64,000 nucleotides of DNA from Biscogniauxia marginata. Taxonomy: Eukaryota; Ascomycota; Sordariomycetes; Xylariales; Xylariaceae. The DNA is taken from contig MU404147.1 in assembly GCA_022695795.1 (NCBI GenBank), forward strand, positions 1-64,000, written 5' to 3'. How positions within the stretch are numbered: position 1 is the first letter of the stretch; each line of letters begins with the position of its first letter. Shown in pieces: positions 25,014-35,897 of this stretch. The notes under the pieces are model-generated. The model was not told the origin of the DNA, did not search any database, and saw only the letters and a list, made by a program, of their open reading frames with translations. A program made the position numbers and the translations under genes.

Positions 25014-27676
25014 AATATATATCCTTTAAAGTTTTATAATTTATATAAACTTTATTTATATATTTATAATATATTATCCTTTTAAGCTATTTTAATTAAA
25101 ATATAACTTTTATTTATTTTTAAATTTATAAAGGCTTTATATTTTTTTATATTTAACTTTAATTATAATAATATTATTAAGTCTTAACTAAACTTCGTAT
25201 AAAGACTTATTATTTATAGCTTTTTATTGCCTTATTAGTAAGAGCCTTTGCCGTTTTTTAGTTTTTTACATCTTTTCCTTTTTAGGTTTTTTTAAGTCGT
25301 TATAACCTTAATTTTGTTTTATTTTTAGGCTTTTATAAAAGCGTATTTCTAGTAATCGTTATTTTAATAGTTTTTTTAATTACCTTTTACGTAATAAAAA
25401 AATAAAAAGTTTATTCTTTATATAAAACCTTATACATTAAAATTTTAATTCTTTTTCGAGGGCTTTTTTATAGCTTAAATCTGTTTTTTTATTAATTTAA
25501 AAACTTTTAAGGTTTTAAATTATCTTTAAATAAAGGGTATAATCCTCGGATTCACTTATTAAAAGTAACTCGATATCTCTTTATAAGTTTATATATATTT
25601 CTAGAAATTCTCCCTCTTTCTTAAAATATACCTTAATAATTTATTTATAATTTAATTTAGTCACACATATTTTTACTTATTATTTTATTAAATACTTCTT
25701 TATAAACTTAAATAAATTAATATCGTAATTAACTCGCTTTTTAAACTAATATAAAAAATATAATCCCCTTTATAATTCTTATAGTTCTTCCTTAATTTCG
25801 TCTTTTTCGAAACCCGCTTTAAGCAACTTATATATATCGCAAAGTACTAAAATATAATATATATAACCCTTAATAATTACTTAATTACTTCTTTCGGAAC
25901 TTAAATAAAAATAATAAGCTTTTAAATAATATAATTATTATAAGACGTTATTATAAATACACTCGTTTTTTTTCGTGTTATTACTTTCTAGTTTTTAAAA
26001 ATAATAACTAATTTTATTGTTAAAGCTTTAATATAACGATATATATTCCTTTTATAATTCCGTTATTTTATCTTTATTAAGTTAAAATGCTTCGTTTTCT
26101 AGCTATTTAACCATTTTTAACTTCGATTTAAGTTCTTCGTTTAATAACCTATTAAATTAATTAGTATTATTTAAGATTTAATAAATATCGCAATTATTAT
26201 TTATATAAAATTTCTAATATAAATTATTATATTTACTTTTTCTTTAATATGTTTCGCATTTATCGTCGTTATAATAACTCCAATATAATTTATTATAATT
26301 TAACTTAATTTTTAAGTCATGTCTTAATTTATAAATATTATACTTATATGGTAATTCGCTTTCATTATATCTTTACTTAACTTATTTTAACGTAAAATAC
26401 CTTAAATATAAATAACTATACTTTAAATAGTCTTAAAAACTAACTTAATAATATTTATAATCTTCGTAAATTATAATAAGTAAGTAATAATACCTTAAAT
26501 AATATTTATAAGCCCTTTCTTTATAACTTTAATAAACATTATAACTTTTTTTATAAAAACTTCTTTATTCTTTTTTGCCTTAATAATAATAATAATAAAT
26601 ACTTAATTTACCTCTTTATTATTTTCGAAATAAACCTTTATCTTAAATATTCTTTTCTTGAGTTAAGAAATTCCTTTTATTTTTAGTTTTTATTTCTTAA
26701 AACTTTAATACTCGTTTTTATAATGTCTTTTCTTCTTATAATTAAAACACTTAATAATTGATTTATCTCGCTTTTTTTACTTCTTTTAAACAATATTAAT
26801 TTTAATAAAATCTAATTTAGTTTTAATGCTTTTCTTTATTTTAATACCACTTTTATAATTTCCTTTTTTTTATTAATCGCCGTTTTTTTCTTTTTAAAAT
26901 ATCATTTAAAGTTTTCGTTATTAATAATAATTATTATTATAACGTAATTATTAAACTTCTCTAGGTTTCTTTCTTTATATAGTTTTTTAATCCTTAATAA
27001 AATAAATAATATAAGCTTTTAATAAGTAATTATAACTAATTTATAAGTCTTTTAAACTTAATAACATAATTTAAAACCTTTTTATTTTGTTATAATTTAT
27101 AAAGTCGGGCTTTAACTTATTACTTAAGAATTAAGTTACTAAATATAAACCTAAATTATTTTTCAAACTCTTTATAATCCTTAAAAACCTTCTTTATATC
27201 TTTTTAAGCACTTAATTTATTATTCAAGTAATCTTTTAACATTAATTAAAACTAGGTTAAAGTAGTTTTAACGAGGAATTAAAATATTATAAAAACCTTT
27301 TATTCTTTAATAATAATTATTTTATAATAAAACCATAAATAAGTTCCGGCTTAAATTAAAAATCCTTTTAAATTACTCGACTTATTATATTTATTAAGTA
27401 TAATTAATTTAAAACCTTTTATATAAAAGATCTTACCTTTTTTATACTTGTTTTTTATTCTTTATACTTTTTACTTTAATATATTAAATATCGTTAAATT
27501 TTTTCATTTTCGAGGATTTAACGCATTAAATTCTTATGGATTCCTGAATTAATAAGAATCTATATCATGTAACGTTATATTACACCTTTAACTCAAACTA
27601 TTTATTCTCTGCATTCTTGGTCTATATTTAACACCCTTATTAAAAACCCCTTTAACATTATTAGTTCGTAATAATA
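25014..27676 (-). mobile_element. Ty3/gypsy fragment D, minus strand (protease-gag plus LTR piece)
   Basis: 25,014-27,425 is homologous to 4865-6975 of element 1 (protease back to gag), in the same minus orientation. It is followed directly by about 250 bases (27,429-27,676) that match the inner half of the minus-oriented LTR at 58,320-58,792 and end in a gtaata-type terminus. The gag start, leader and outer half of the LTR are missing, so an internal deletion joins gag to LTR. The left side is cut by element B. No open frame. Confidence 0.72.
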
Positions 27677-28542
27677 ACCCTATTTAACTTTATAACTTTA
27701 TTAAAAATATATAGTTTTTAAATAAAAGATTAATTATATATAATTTATAAAATCTAAGTTTAAATAAGTTGTAATAAACTTTAATTATTTAAAAATTTTA
27801 AAATAATATTAATAAAACTTTTAAAAGTTATTATTATTAGTTAATATATTTATAAAAATATAATTAATTATTAATATAAATAAAGATTTAATACTTTTAA
27901 ATAGTTTTTTTATTAATAAGTATATATATAGAAAAACAAAGTAATAATAACAAATAAGCAAAATAATAAAAGTGAAACGATGTGTATTAATTATTTAAAA
28001 AAAGAACTATTTACTAAGGGTTACGTGGAAAGCGTAACTTTTATATGTTAAAGGTACTTAAGTACATAGATATATAGTTACTTCTTTTTAAATAGCGGTT
28101 TTTAAGTGATTATAATGTTTTGTTATTTAACCATTATTTTTAAAAATTATATATATATATAATATTTATAATTAATACGAAAAAATAAAAGGATTATTTA
28201 AATTAATTATTTAAAATATTATAATTTATATATTAATTTTTTACTTATATTTAAGCTTTTTATAACATTATATTAATAATATACTTTAAAACATTTATAA
28301 ATAAGTTTTAAATATATATATTAAAAGATGTAAATTATAATAAGTTAATTAAACTTATTTATTTAAATTAAAACCGTTTTTAATATAAATATAACTTAAA
28401 TATATATTAATTAACTTAAAATAATTTAAATTAAAAAACAAGGTAAAGTAAAAATAACTAATAAATAAACTTTTTAAGCTTTTTTATATAAAAAAAATAA
28501 GTAAAAGTCTTTTTAAATCGATATTAAATTAAAAATATATTA
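27677..28542. other. AT-rich DNA without recognisable content
   Basis: Very AT-rich sequence with no gypsy similarity that I can see, no open frame and no repeat structure. A slightly richer stretch at 28,010-28,100 (ctaagggttacgtggaaagc) is unique. It may be RIP-spread single-copy DNA or an unknown old repeat. Confidence 0.6.
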
Positions 28543-28547
28543 AAAAT

Positions 28548-28903
28548 TATAACGAACCTCCCTATGTATTCCTAGTTAACTGACTTCATAAGTAAGTACG
28601 TACTAGGTTTTCTTAATTTAAAGGTAATAATAAGTTAAGATTAGTTCAAATGATTTATAATGCTTTGTTCGTTAGAGAGATTTCAAGGTACTTTTACTAT
28701 AGTATTAAAGAGTGACTATAGTCTTAGATTGATAGCTAAAGAGCTAGAATGAACGACTAGAAACAGAGGAAATTCCATCCTTCTTATACTAATTTTCCCT
28801 TCCATATAAATGGAGTGAATAGTGAATCGCACATTCTCAATCCACTATTCACTATTCGTAATTACGTGATCCGCACGTGCTCAATGTTTCGATGGTCGTA
28901 ACA
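28548..28903 (-). repeat. Solo LTR, minus orientation, with target duplication
   Basis: 356 bases from TATAACGAACC (mutated TGTGACGAACC) to GGTCGTAACA, flanked by aaaat on both sides (28,543-28,547 and 28,904-28,908). No element interior lies next to it, so it is probably a product of LTR-LTR recombination. The right 150 bases are unmutated and contain a direct repeat of attcactattc-like sequence. U3 is short compared with the others. Confidence 0.85.
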
Positions 28904-28908
28904 AAAAT

Positions 28909-29422
28909 ATAAAAACAAGGTTTTTATAATTATAATTTATAAAATAAATTAATAAGTTAAAAAAAAGAAACTATTTATAATTTATATATATAAATTACAA
29001 AATATTTAAATATTATAACTTTATTAATAAACATATAAAATGTAAGTATAAAAGTATATAATAAGTCACGTTATAATAAAAAGTTTATTTTTATAAAAGT
29101 GAAATAATAGTATAAACTTTATTAACTTATAAAATCATTTTATTTAAATTATTTTATTAAATAAAAATATTAAATATTTAAAAATTTATTTATTTAAAAG
29201 TTATTAAGTTAAATAAAATTAAATAAAGTTTATAATAATCTTTAAAATGAGTATTATTAATAAATAAAACATTTAATTTAATATATAAAAAGCTTATTTT
29301 TTTAATTATAATAATATTATTTACCTCGGTTTTAATTTAATTGTGATATTATTTATCTTTTATATAAGTTAATTAAAAGGGTAATTATTTAAAAGTTAAG
29401 GTTATTATACCTTCTTAATTAA
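28909..29422. other. AT-rich DNA up to the block edge
   Basis: Strongly AT-rich with no recognisable element or frame. Composition changes abruptly to normal near 29,425, which marks the edge of the mutated block. Confidence 0.65.
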
Positions 29423-29539
29423 TTTGACCAAGTGTGTCTGAAGTATATACGAGATCGTCCTATTTACGCAGACCGTATTCAACGCCACATAGAAGGCATC
29501 AAGGCCGTTCCCGATAGGATTGTCCCTGATGATCTTTGA
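29423..29539 (+). pseudogene. Truncated 3' end of an unidentified gene
   Basis: A frame of 38 codons ending in TGA at 29,537-29,539 starts exactly where the AT-rich block stops. It encodes a charged tail with segments such as KYIRDRPIYADRIQRHIEGI, which look like real coding sequence. The in-frame codon just upstream is TAA, and everything before it is AT-rich. I take it as the C-terminal remnant of a gene whose 5' part was lost to, or overwritten in, the repeat block. I do not recognise the family. It could be chance, but its amino-acid composition argues against that. Confidence 0.4.
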
Positions 29540-32500
29540 CCGCGGTAGATCATCTATAGTGGATGGGCCCAGCTCAGGCTAAAGCAGCAATTGCTCAGTC
29601 CCGAGGAAGGAAATGGAAATTCCTGGTGACCAGATTGGGGTCATGTATTGGCTGTTTTTAAGGTCGGGTTGGGACAACCCCCCGGGGGGGAGGCAATATC
29701 CGTCCGGATCGGACTCCGATCTTTTTTGCCTGGGTTTCCCACAGACCGCTCCTCGCCCGGCCGAAGTCCGAAATCAATCACGGGGAAGGGGGGGCGAATA
29801 ACGAGACTTCAATATTACATGCTGGGTATTTTTTACAGGCAATCAGGTAGTAGATAGCCAACTTTCATACCCCACGTTCTCGGATGAGGAATGTATGAAA
29901 GAGATGGTATTTTAAATTTTGCTTGTTCACATGTAATTGTAGAGCCTTCTCGCCTCGCCCCTCCTCCCCTCCCGTAATGATACAGAATCGCAATTAATTC
30001 TTAAAGTCAATTTAAACTTTCCATCTCCTCGGAAACAGTTCTCACATTCTAAAGCTTGGGTTTTTCGTTCTCTCATCTTCACTGCGTAATTCCACACGAC
30101 GTCCATTTAGCGTCCATCGAACGCCGCAAACGTCGATCAGTTTGTTCGCCTATCCTACTCATCTATCCAATATGGAATTCTAGAACCAACCACCTCCCAA
30201 CTTCTTTCCCCCTTCTCGCCTCGACACCAACAAGTCCCCACCACCCCCCGTAACCCATCGGGAATCAGGTGAGAGAATGGATTGTCCCCCCCACCGTCAT
30301 ATATACGTATACCGTTATACATGTATGCGAGAGACCAGACCGCACCACGTGCGCGCACGCACACACATACACACACACACTACGGTGTTCGGACCGAACC
30401 TTCTGAAACACACCTATGTCCGTTTTCTTTTCTTTCCTTGTCCTTCTCTGGCAACCTAATTCCTCGGTCCTCCTATGGTTTCCTCAGGGTCGGGCTGAAA
30501 AGTGGGTGGAGCGAGGGAAGGGAAGGGAGGTGGGAAGTCTTAAAGAAACAAAAATCTTAAAAGTTTTTTTTCTGAACCGATGACTCGACCGCCATGCATG
30601 TTTCAGACAACCCACACACATTACCCACATGCGCATTCGTGAATACATACGCACGATTACCTAACCCTCATGGAATTGGGCCCGGAGCGAAGAAGGGACC
30701 CCACAACTCCGCATATACTACGGCACGCTGGGGCACGTTACCCGGGATATTGGCATGGCAATGGCATGGAATGACGTGCGTGAATGAATGAGGTAAGCAA
30801 GCAGCGGCGCGGAGGGAGAGGGTGCGCGAGCGACTACTGTAGGTATACCATAAGTATGAAGATAGCTACCAGAGAGAAGTATAAAATCTCCACTTCTCCC
30901 TCCTCCCTCCTCCACAAGGCTACAGTAGTAGGCCGCGCAGCCTAGTATACTAGACCGAAAGGCAGGACGGGAGGCGGGGCCGGCAGGATCATCTGATACG
31001 GCGTGTGTGGTAGGTTAGGACATTTAGATAAGTAATGTAGGGTCGGGACGGTATAGTAGGTAGGTGCCGTTTCTACATCACCGGTGAAGAACGAAAAGAG
31101 AGGATGGACAAGACAAGACAGGACAAGACAGCCTTGGGGGTAAATAAGATGGGGGGAAGGGTCGGGGGGGAAAAGGTCGAGATGCGCCCAAGTCAAGTAT
31201 GCGTCACTCACCATATCCGAGATCGGCAGAGCAACCAAGGTGTGCGTATGTGTGTATGTATGTCTCACTCTGGAATATCTCACATGCCGCTATAGCGCGC
31301 ACACATACTCGCGCGCAGGCAACTGGCCGTCGCGCATACGCGCAAGCTTTCAGAACACAATGTGCGCCGTCGACGGGAAATCAGCTAGCAGTAGTCACGG
31401 GATCTCGTGTTGTTCCAACTAGAGGGCGTGTGGGATGCTGCAAGTTGGGTAGCTCAGCTTTGTTGGTGCATAGGTGGTTGTCAGGTCGCGTAAGGTGTGG
31501 CGGACAAGTGTGTAGGTAGGTAGATAAGGTAGCAGAGGTAGATCCTGAGATAGGATTCTGCTTACTTATACCGAGGTGAGGGTGAGTAGCCCTGGTGGCA
31601 TTTCCCCCGTGTTGTAGGATCGGGGTTGTGCTCTTCCGTAGAGTGTGTCTATATGAGCTTTCCGTGATAGCATGTGCCGCCAGGCCGTTGGTTTTGGTAT
31701 ATCCACGGTCGCGAGTAGAGTGCTTATTACTGAGATTGACTAATCACGGTACATCAATTTATGTTGCAGTGACTGTAGTTGATACCTACCGACATTTTTT
31801 CATCTGTGTAGAGATAAGAGCTAGTTGAAGAAGAGAGGATCCATGTCCAGCTGGAGAGTTCGAAGCAGCCATCCGCGCTATCAGCAGCGACCCCCAACAT
31901 TCGCCATTTGTTGCTATATGGTAGGGGTCATGCCACCTCGATGAGACAGGATTCTTATATTCGAGCTAGTTCTGGGCTCTGGGCAAGTTGCCTCGTCGAC
32001 CGCGACCTGCGATAATCCCCCGGCATTTGTGTCCTCCTTTGTCGCCACCTCGGTTGCCTGTTATGGGTGGAAGCGGGGTTGCGCATGCATTTCCATCCAC
32101 ACACATCTGCGCATCTGCGCGCATCTTTGCACACCTGTGTGTGTCTGTGTGTAGTAGATGGTGTGGTAGGATATGGGGTAAGTAGGTAGATATTGTTACT
32201 GGAGATATGCCTTGTACGAAAAACATGCCATATGCACTATGTACGTATTCTGTACAGGATTCCATGTACACTACAGTAGGGATGGGTAAGATGGGGATTG
32301 GTAGGATAGGGGAAGGTAAGGGAAGATGATTCTGCGAGCTGTCTGGCTGTCTAGCTTGACGATGGGGATTTGGGGTGGAAGAGAGGGGGGAAAGGCATGG
32401 CAACGGCATGGTTACCTAGACGTGCGTGGGTTAGGTGACTATATGATACCTTTTTCTCTCCCTCTTTACGATACGCTACTCGGTAGCCTTAAGGGGTCCC

Positions 32501-33165
32501 GCCACCTGCCAAACCCCAGTTCCCATACACCCACCTCAGTCCGATCTGGTACACCTTGACGGCTACGGCCTGACCTATGGTCCCCGCAAAAAGAAAAGAA
32601 AAGAAGTCCTACACTAAGTAAACCCCCGTGGTACGACGGTAGCGCGACGGTGGCAACCTCGATAATAATATCAGATGGCCTGTAACATTGGCGGCGCATC
32701 AGAAAACATCAAAAGTGTAGAAACCACAATAGCAAGTCTTGTACTAGGTAGTGGGTGTCTGCCATGTGAAAGTAGTTGTTATTTATTATTAGTGACGAGA
32801 GAGAGTGAGTCACTTCAGGTGTGCGTCTCCAGCTCTCCCCCTATCGGAACAAATCGCGCCCATAGTCCGTGGAGGGCTACCGGCAACTGACATGCTGAAA
32901 AGAACAAGAGTCTTCTTTTGCGGCAGTCCATACCCGTAGTAGCTAAGCTCTTGCATGTGCGAAAACCGTTCGCAGGACGCAGCCTAGACGTAGCAGCTAC
33001 ATCCTTTAGCTACATACATAGTCTAGACTCCTCCTGTATGGTACCTACGCTTACGATCAAAGGCAGCAGTCGTTGGTTGGGCAATGGTTAGAGTGAAAGA
33101 TCAACGGCCAATCCGGGAACGCGCCAGCTACGGGAATCGGGGTGCAGCTCTCTAACCTGTCAAAT

Positions 33166-33190
33166 GGGAAGGGAAGGGAAGGGAAGGGGG
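33166..33190 (+). repeat. GGGAA repeat with a G-quadruplex pattern
   Basis: Four consecutive GGGAA units followed by GGGGG, so four or more runs of at least three G are separated by AA. This fits the simple G-quadruplex pattern on the plus strand. It lies in the gene-free spacer, about 200 bases before a longer polypurine tract. Confidence 0.75.
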
Positions 33191-33726
33191 ATGAGGGGTG
33201 GATAGGATCTTCGGAGATCAACAGAAATGCGAGACGGTTGGGCAATGGGGGGTGTGAGGAAATGTCGCGAGCAACGAGGAAAAAAAAGTTTTTGGAAGGG
33301 TCTCGCGAAACGTCGATCTGGCGGGGGGTTTATTGCGCAATTACTGGCTGACGAGGAGTGGAGATCGGGAATCAGGGAAGAAGATGTCAGAAAGGAAATG
33401 GAAGGGAAGGGAAGCCAGGGAACCAGAGTAAAAAAAAAAGAAGTGGAAAGAAGAAGAAGAAGAAAAAAAGGGGAAAAGGGGGAGCATCTATCTTGGGTGC
33501 ATAAGGTAGCTTACAGTAGCGCGCAAAAGGGCATATGGAGGGGCAGATGGGATGACAGAGAGGCAAGACGAAGGGACGGGAACGGGATATGGGGCAGCAC
33601 ATTCCAAATTGACCTCATCAAGCAGCAAGGAATTGTGGGCTTGGTTGGGCCGAAACGCCAATTGGGGAATACGGGGGAGGAGAGAGTCTGAGGTCGATTG
33701 GCTGGGCATTCATTGCGGCATTTCGA

Positions 33727-33790
33727 GACACGCGCGCACGCACTTACACACACGCACTTACACACTTGCACTTACACATTTACACGCAAC
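33727..33790 (+). repeat. CA-rich imperfect microsatellite
   Basis: Imperfect repeats of cgcacttacacac-like units. It is one of several CA/GT clusters in this spacer, suggesting little selective constraint or a chromatin role. No coding potential. Confidence 0.75.
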
Positions 33791-34453
33791 ACGCTTATTA
33801 CACACCCCGTCCCTGGCAGGACCTAATTATTTTCGGACCTCCAGGCTTTCGGTAGTAATGCAATATGGAATTAGCTGCCTACCTTGGTAAGTGAACATGT
33901 GATATGGGGAAAAGGGAAAAAAGGGTTGGGCTGCGTGCCAGGATTAGTTTAGGGTTGCTTCTCCCTTTTCTTGTTTTTCTTGCGATATCAATTCACCGGT
34001 TTTAGTTGGGCAGCGAGCCGGAGTTTTTTGTTGACAAGGGGCACTTTTTTTTCGATGTGATTCGGGCACTCGGGAATTTTCATCGGAATGGGTCTTTTTT
34101 TCCCTTTCTCTTTTACTTCGTTTTATTTTTGTCTGTCCTTTTCCTTACTAAACTGACCAATCGTTCCAGATGTCCCGACAAGAACTACCACCCCCCTTAG
34201 AAATCAACCAAGGGTAAAAAGCTAACGCTGCGCAAATGCGCAAAAGAACTTGCATACATCCCCCATACATCCCGTACCCCATCCTTATCCGTCCTGTCCG
34301 TCCATACAAATCCATACACCCCGTAATCCTTACACATCTCTAAGTCCCAAGTGGTATAACAAGAGTTCATCTAAATACATGATATCATCGTGAATAGGGG
34401 CCAGTTCCACCAACGCCTCTCTATAGTAATTTTTTTTGCTGTTAAACATAAAA

Positions 34454-34472
34454 GCACGGTTTGCAACCGTGC
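34454..34472. terminator. Perfect short stem-loop in the 3' region of the 34,554 gene
   Basis: GCACGGTTTGCAACCGTGC forms an 8-bp stem with a three-base loop. It lies about 80 bases downstream of the stop codon of the minus-strand gene ending at 34,554, so it is probably in its 3'UTR. Fungal Pol II termination does not need such a hairpin, so the role is open: an RNA-stability element or chance. Confidence 0.35.
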
Positions 34473-34553
34473 CGTCGTAACGTAGAAATGAAGTAGGGCG
34501 CACCTAATGTAATCCCCCTTAAAAATAACTTTTTTTTTTTGGTGTTTACTCAT

Positions 34554-35897
34554 TTACTCAAACCGGTAGAGTCCATCGTCGTACTGCACCTTGTGGCGTT
34601 TCTGCGCCGCGCCAACGGTCGCGCGACGCTTGGGCGCCATGCGCTCCATGAGTCGGCGCTTCTGTGCTTCCTCTTCGTCGCGCGCGGCGCGCTCCTCATT
34701 GGCTTGCTTGATCTTCTCGCGCCGGCGCCGCTCCTTCTGCACGTCGATTTGTAGCTGGTCCATCTTGGTCGTCAGGGGGTCGACCACCACTGATCCTCGG
34801 CGGTAGCGCGAGTTGGGTGCCGCTACGACCGGTGCTGATACGGCTGGTACTACTGCGGCCGGCGTTGGCGCTGGCGCAGGTGCACGTACGGGCGCAGCTA
34901 CTTGTGCGGGCGCAGCCGTGGGCGCAAGCGCCGGCGTAGATGGGAGAACGGGGCGGTTGGCGATTGCTGCATTAGCGCGGGCAATCTCGGATTCCAAGCG
35001 CTGCTTGCGCAGTTGTTCCTGTTCCGACTCGGTGACAGCCACCGACTGTCGACGGTGGCGACGCTCGCCGTCGTCGCTACCGTCGCGCGAGCTGGTCTTG
35101 GAAGTTCTAGAAGAAGCGTCGCTACGACGGTGGGTTTTCTGCGGTCGGTCGTCGGCCACCTCGATCTTGATGGTGGTAGGGCGCGAGGTTGCAGTAGCCG
35201 GGCGCTCGCGCTCGCTGGCAACGGACTCGCGACGTCGAGACTCGCGGCTGTGGTACGATTCGCGGTCGGGGCTGATGGACACGCTTTCCGGAAGGGTGTA
35301 CTGACGCGGCGGAGTGCGCGAGATTGGAGTTCTGTCATTGTAGGCGCCACGATCGTCTTTTTCGCGGCGCGGCGAGCGCTTCGAGTTGTTGTTGATCTCC
35401 AGTATCTTCTGGTCGTTGGTGTATGTTCTGGACCTTCTCTTGCTTGAGCGCTCCGAGTCCGAAGTGGACGCCGAGTGCGATGACAATGGAGGTGTTGGCG
35501 GGAATTGCATGCGGCCAAACGATGCGCTCAATTGCTCCGGGTGCAAGTGCTCCGGTGGGTGTTGGAGTACTTGAGTGTAATCGCATGGCTTATTGTAGCG
35601 GGACTTAGAACACAGCTCGTCCTCAGCCCACCTATCTGTCCGTCCGTCCGGAAGGACTTGTTCGTAGTAGTGACTAATACACATCGTCGAAGTTGGTAAC
35701 GTATCAGTGCGTCTAATGCGCGGGAGGCTAGGTTGGATAACCTGGGGTCGAAGGCGAGGCCTTCGGGGGTTATAGTTGGAAGGCAACTCGATCGAGTGGT
35801 ATACTCGAGGTTGCGCCGTCACAGTCGAGGGTGTTTCACGCAAAGTCCTGTTGTTGTATATAGTGTTGTTGATAATTATTCTTGGATGGGAGTCCAC
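34554..35897 (-). CDS. Disordered Ser/Arg-rich protein with C-terminal coiled coil
   Basis: A single-exon open frame of 447 codons. Residues 1-70 are basic. Residues 72-120 form the only ordered-looking block (MCISHYYEQVLPDGRTDRW, then two CxxxxxxxxxC-spaced Cys), resembling a short conserved segment I recall from uncharacterised ascomycete proteins. Residues 130-330 are Ser/Arg/Asp-rich and disordered, 330-365 Ala/Pro-rich, and 377-423 a highly charged Arg/Glu coiled coil, ending with a basic tail. No catalytic motif, signal peptide or membrane segment is seen. The charged composition suggests a nuclear or RNA-associated scaffold, but this is inference. GC-rich codon use contrasts with the spacers. 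A Met at residue 72 is an alternative start. It stands alone, with over 5 kb of empty DNA on either side. Confidence 0.82.
   Translation of the reverse strand: MDSHPRIIINNTIYNNRTLRETPSTVTAQPRVYHSIELPSNYNPRRPRLRPQVIQPSLPRIRRTDTLPTSTMCISHYYEQVLPDGRTDRWAEDELCSKSRYNKPCDYTQVLQHPPEHLHPEQLSASFGRMQFPPTPPLSSHSASTSDSERSSKRRSRTYTNDQKILEINNNSKRSPRREKDDRGAYNDRTPISRTPPRQYTLPESVSISPDRESYHSRESRRRESVASERERPATATSRPTTIKIEVADDRPQKTHRRSDASSRTSKTSSRDGSDDGERRHRRQSVAVTESEQEQLRKQRLESEIARANAAIANRPVLPSTPALAPTAAPAQVAAPVRAPAPAPTPAAVVPAVSAPVVAAPNSRYRRGSVVVDPLTTKMDQLQIDVQKERRRREKIKQANEERAARDEEEAQKRRLMERMAPKRRATVGAAQKRHKVQYDDGLYRFE

Larger units (their letters stand above)
29540..34553. other. Gene-free 5-kb spacer with microsatellites and purine tracts
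   Basis: Normal base composition but no convincing gene; open frames here are short, of low complexity and overlap on both strands. It contains CA/GT microsatellites (30,343-30,382; 31,236-31,264; 32,095-32,155; 33,727-33,790), GC-rich inverted stretches (29,660-29,800), and long polypurine runs (33,166-33,200; 33,390-33,485). Pyrimidine-rich stretches near 30,000-30,480 resemble fungal promoter or 5'UTR DNA, but no coding sequence follows. Confidence 0.6.

Noticed and set aside
28010..28100. Possible telomere-like motif (ctaagggttac)
   Set aside because: It is a single occurrence, not a repeat, so there is no telomeric signal.
30155..32409. Overlapping open frames in the microsatellite-rich spacer
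   Set aside because: They are His/Thr- or Cys/Val-repeat peptides produced by CA/GT repeats, on both strands and in several frames, with no splice-compatible partners.
33227..33691. 154-codon plus-strand open frame
   Set aside because: It is Lys/Arg/Gly-rich because it crosses polypurine tracts, overlaps several equally long frames on the other strand, and shows no motif.
34169..34216. ATG directly after a splice-acceptor-like actgacc...ttccag
   Set aside because: The frame ends after 15 codons and nothing upstream looks like a coding exon.
34813..35518. Several open frames of 160-206 codons within the 34,554-35,897 gene
   Set aside because: They are shadow frames of the GC-rich, low-complexity minus-strand gene; the 447-codon frame is longer and has plausible composition.
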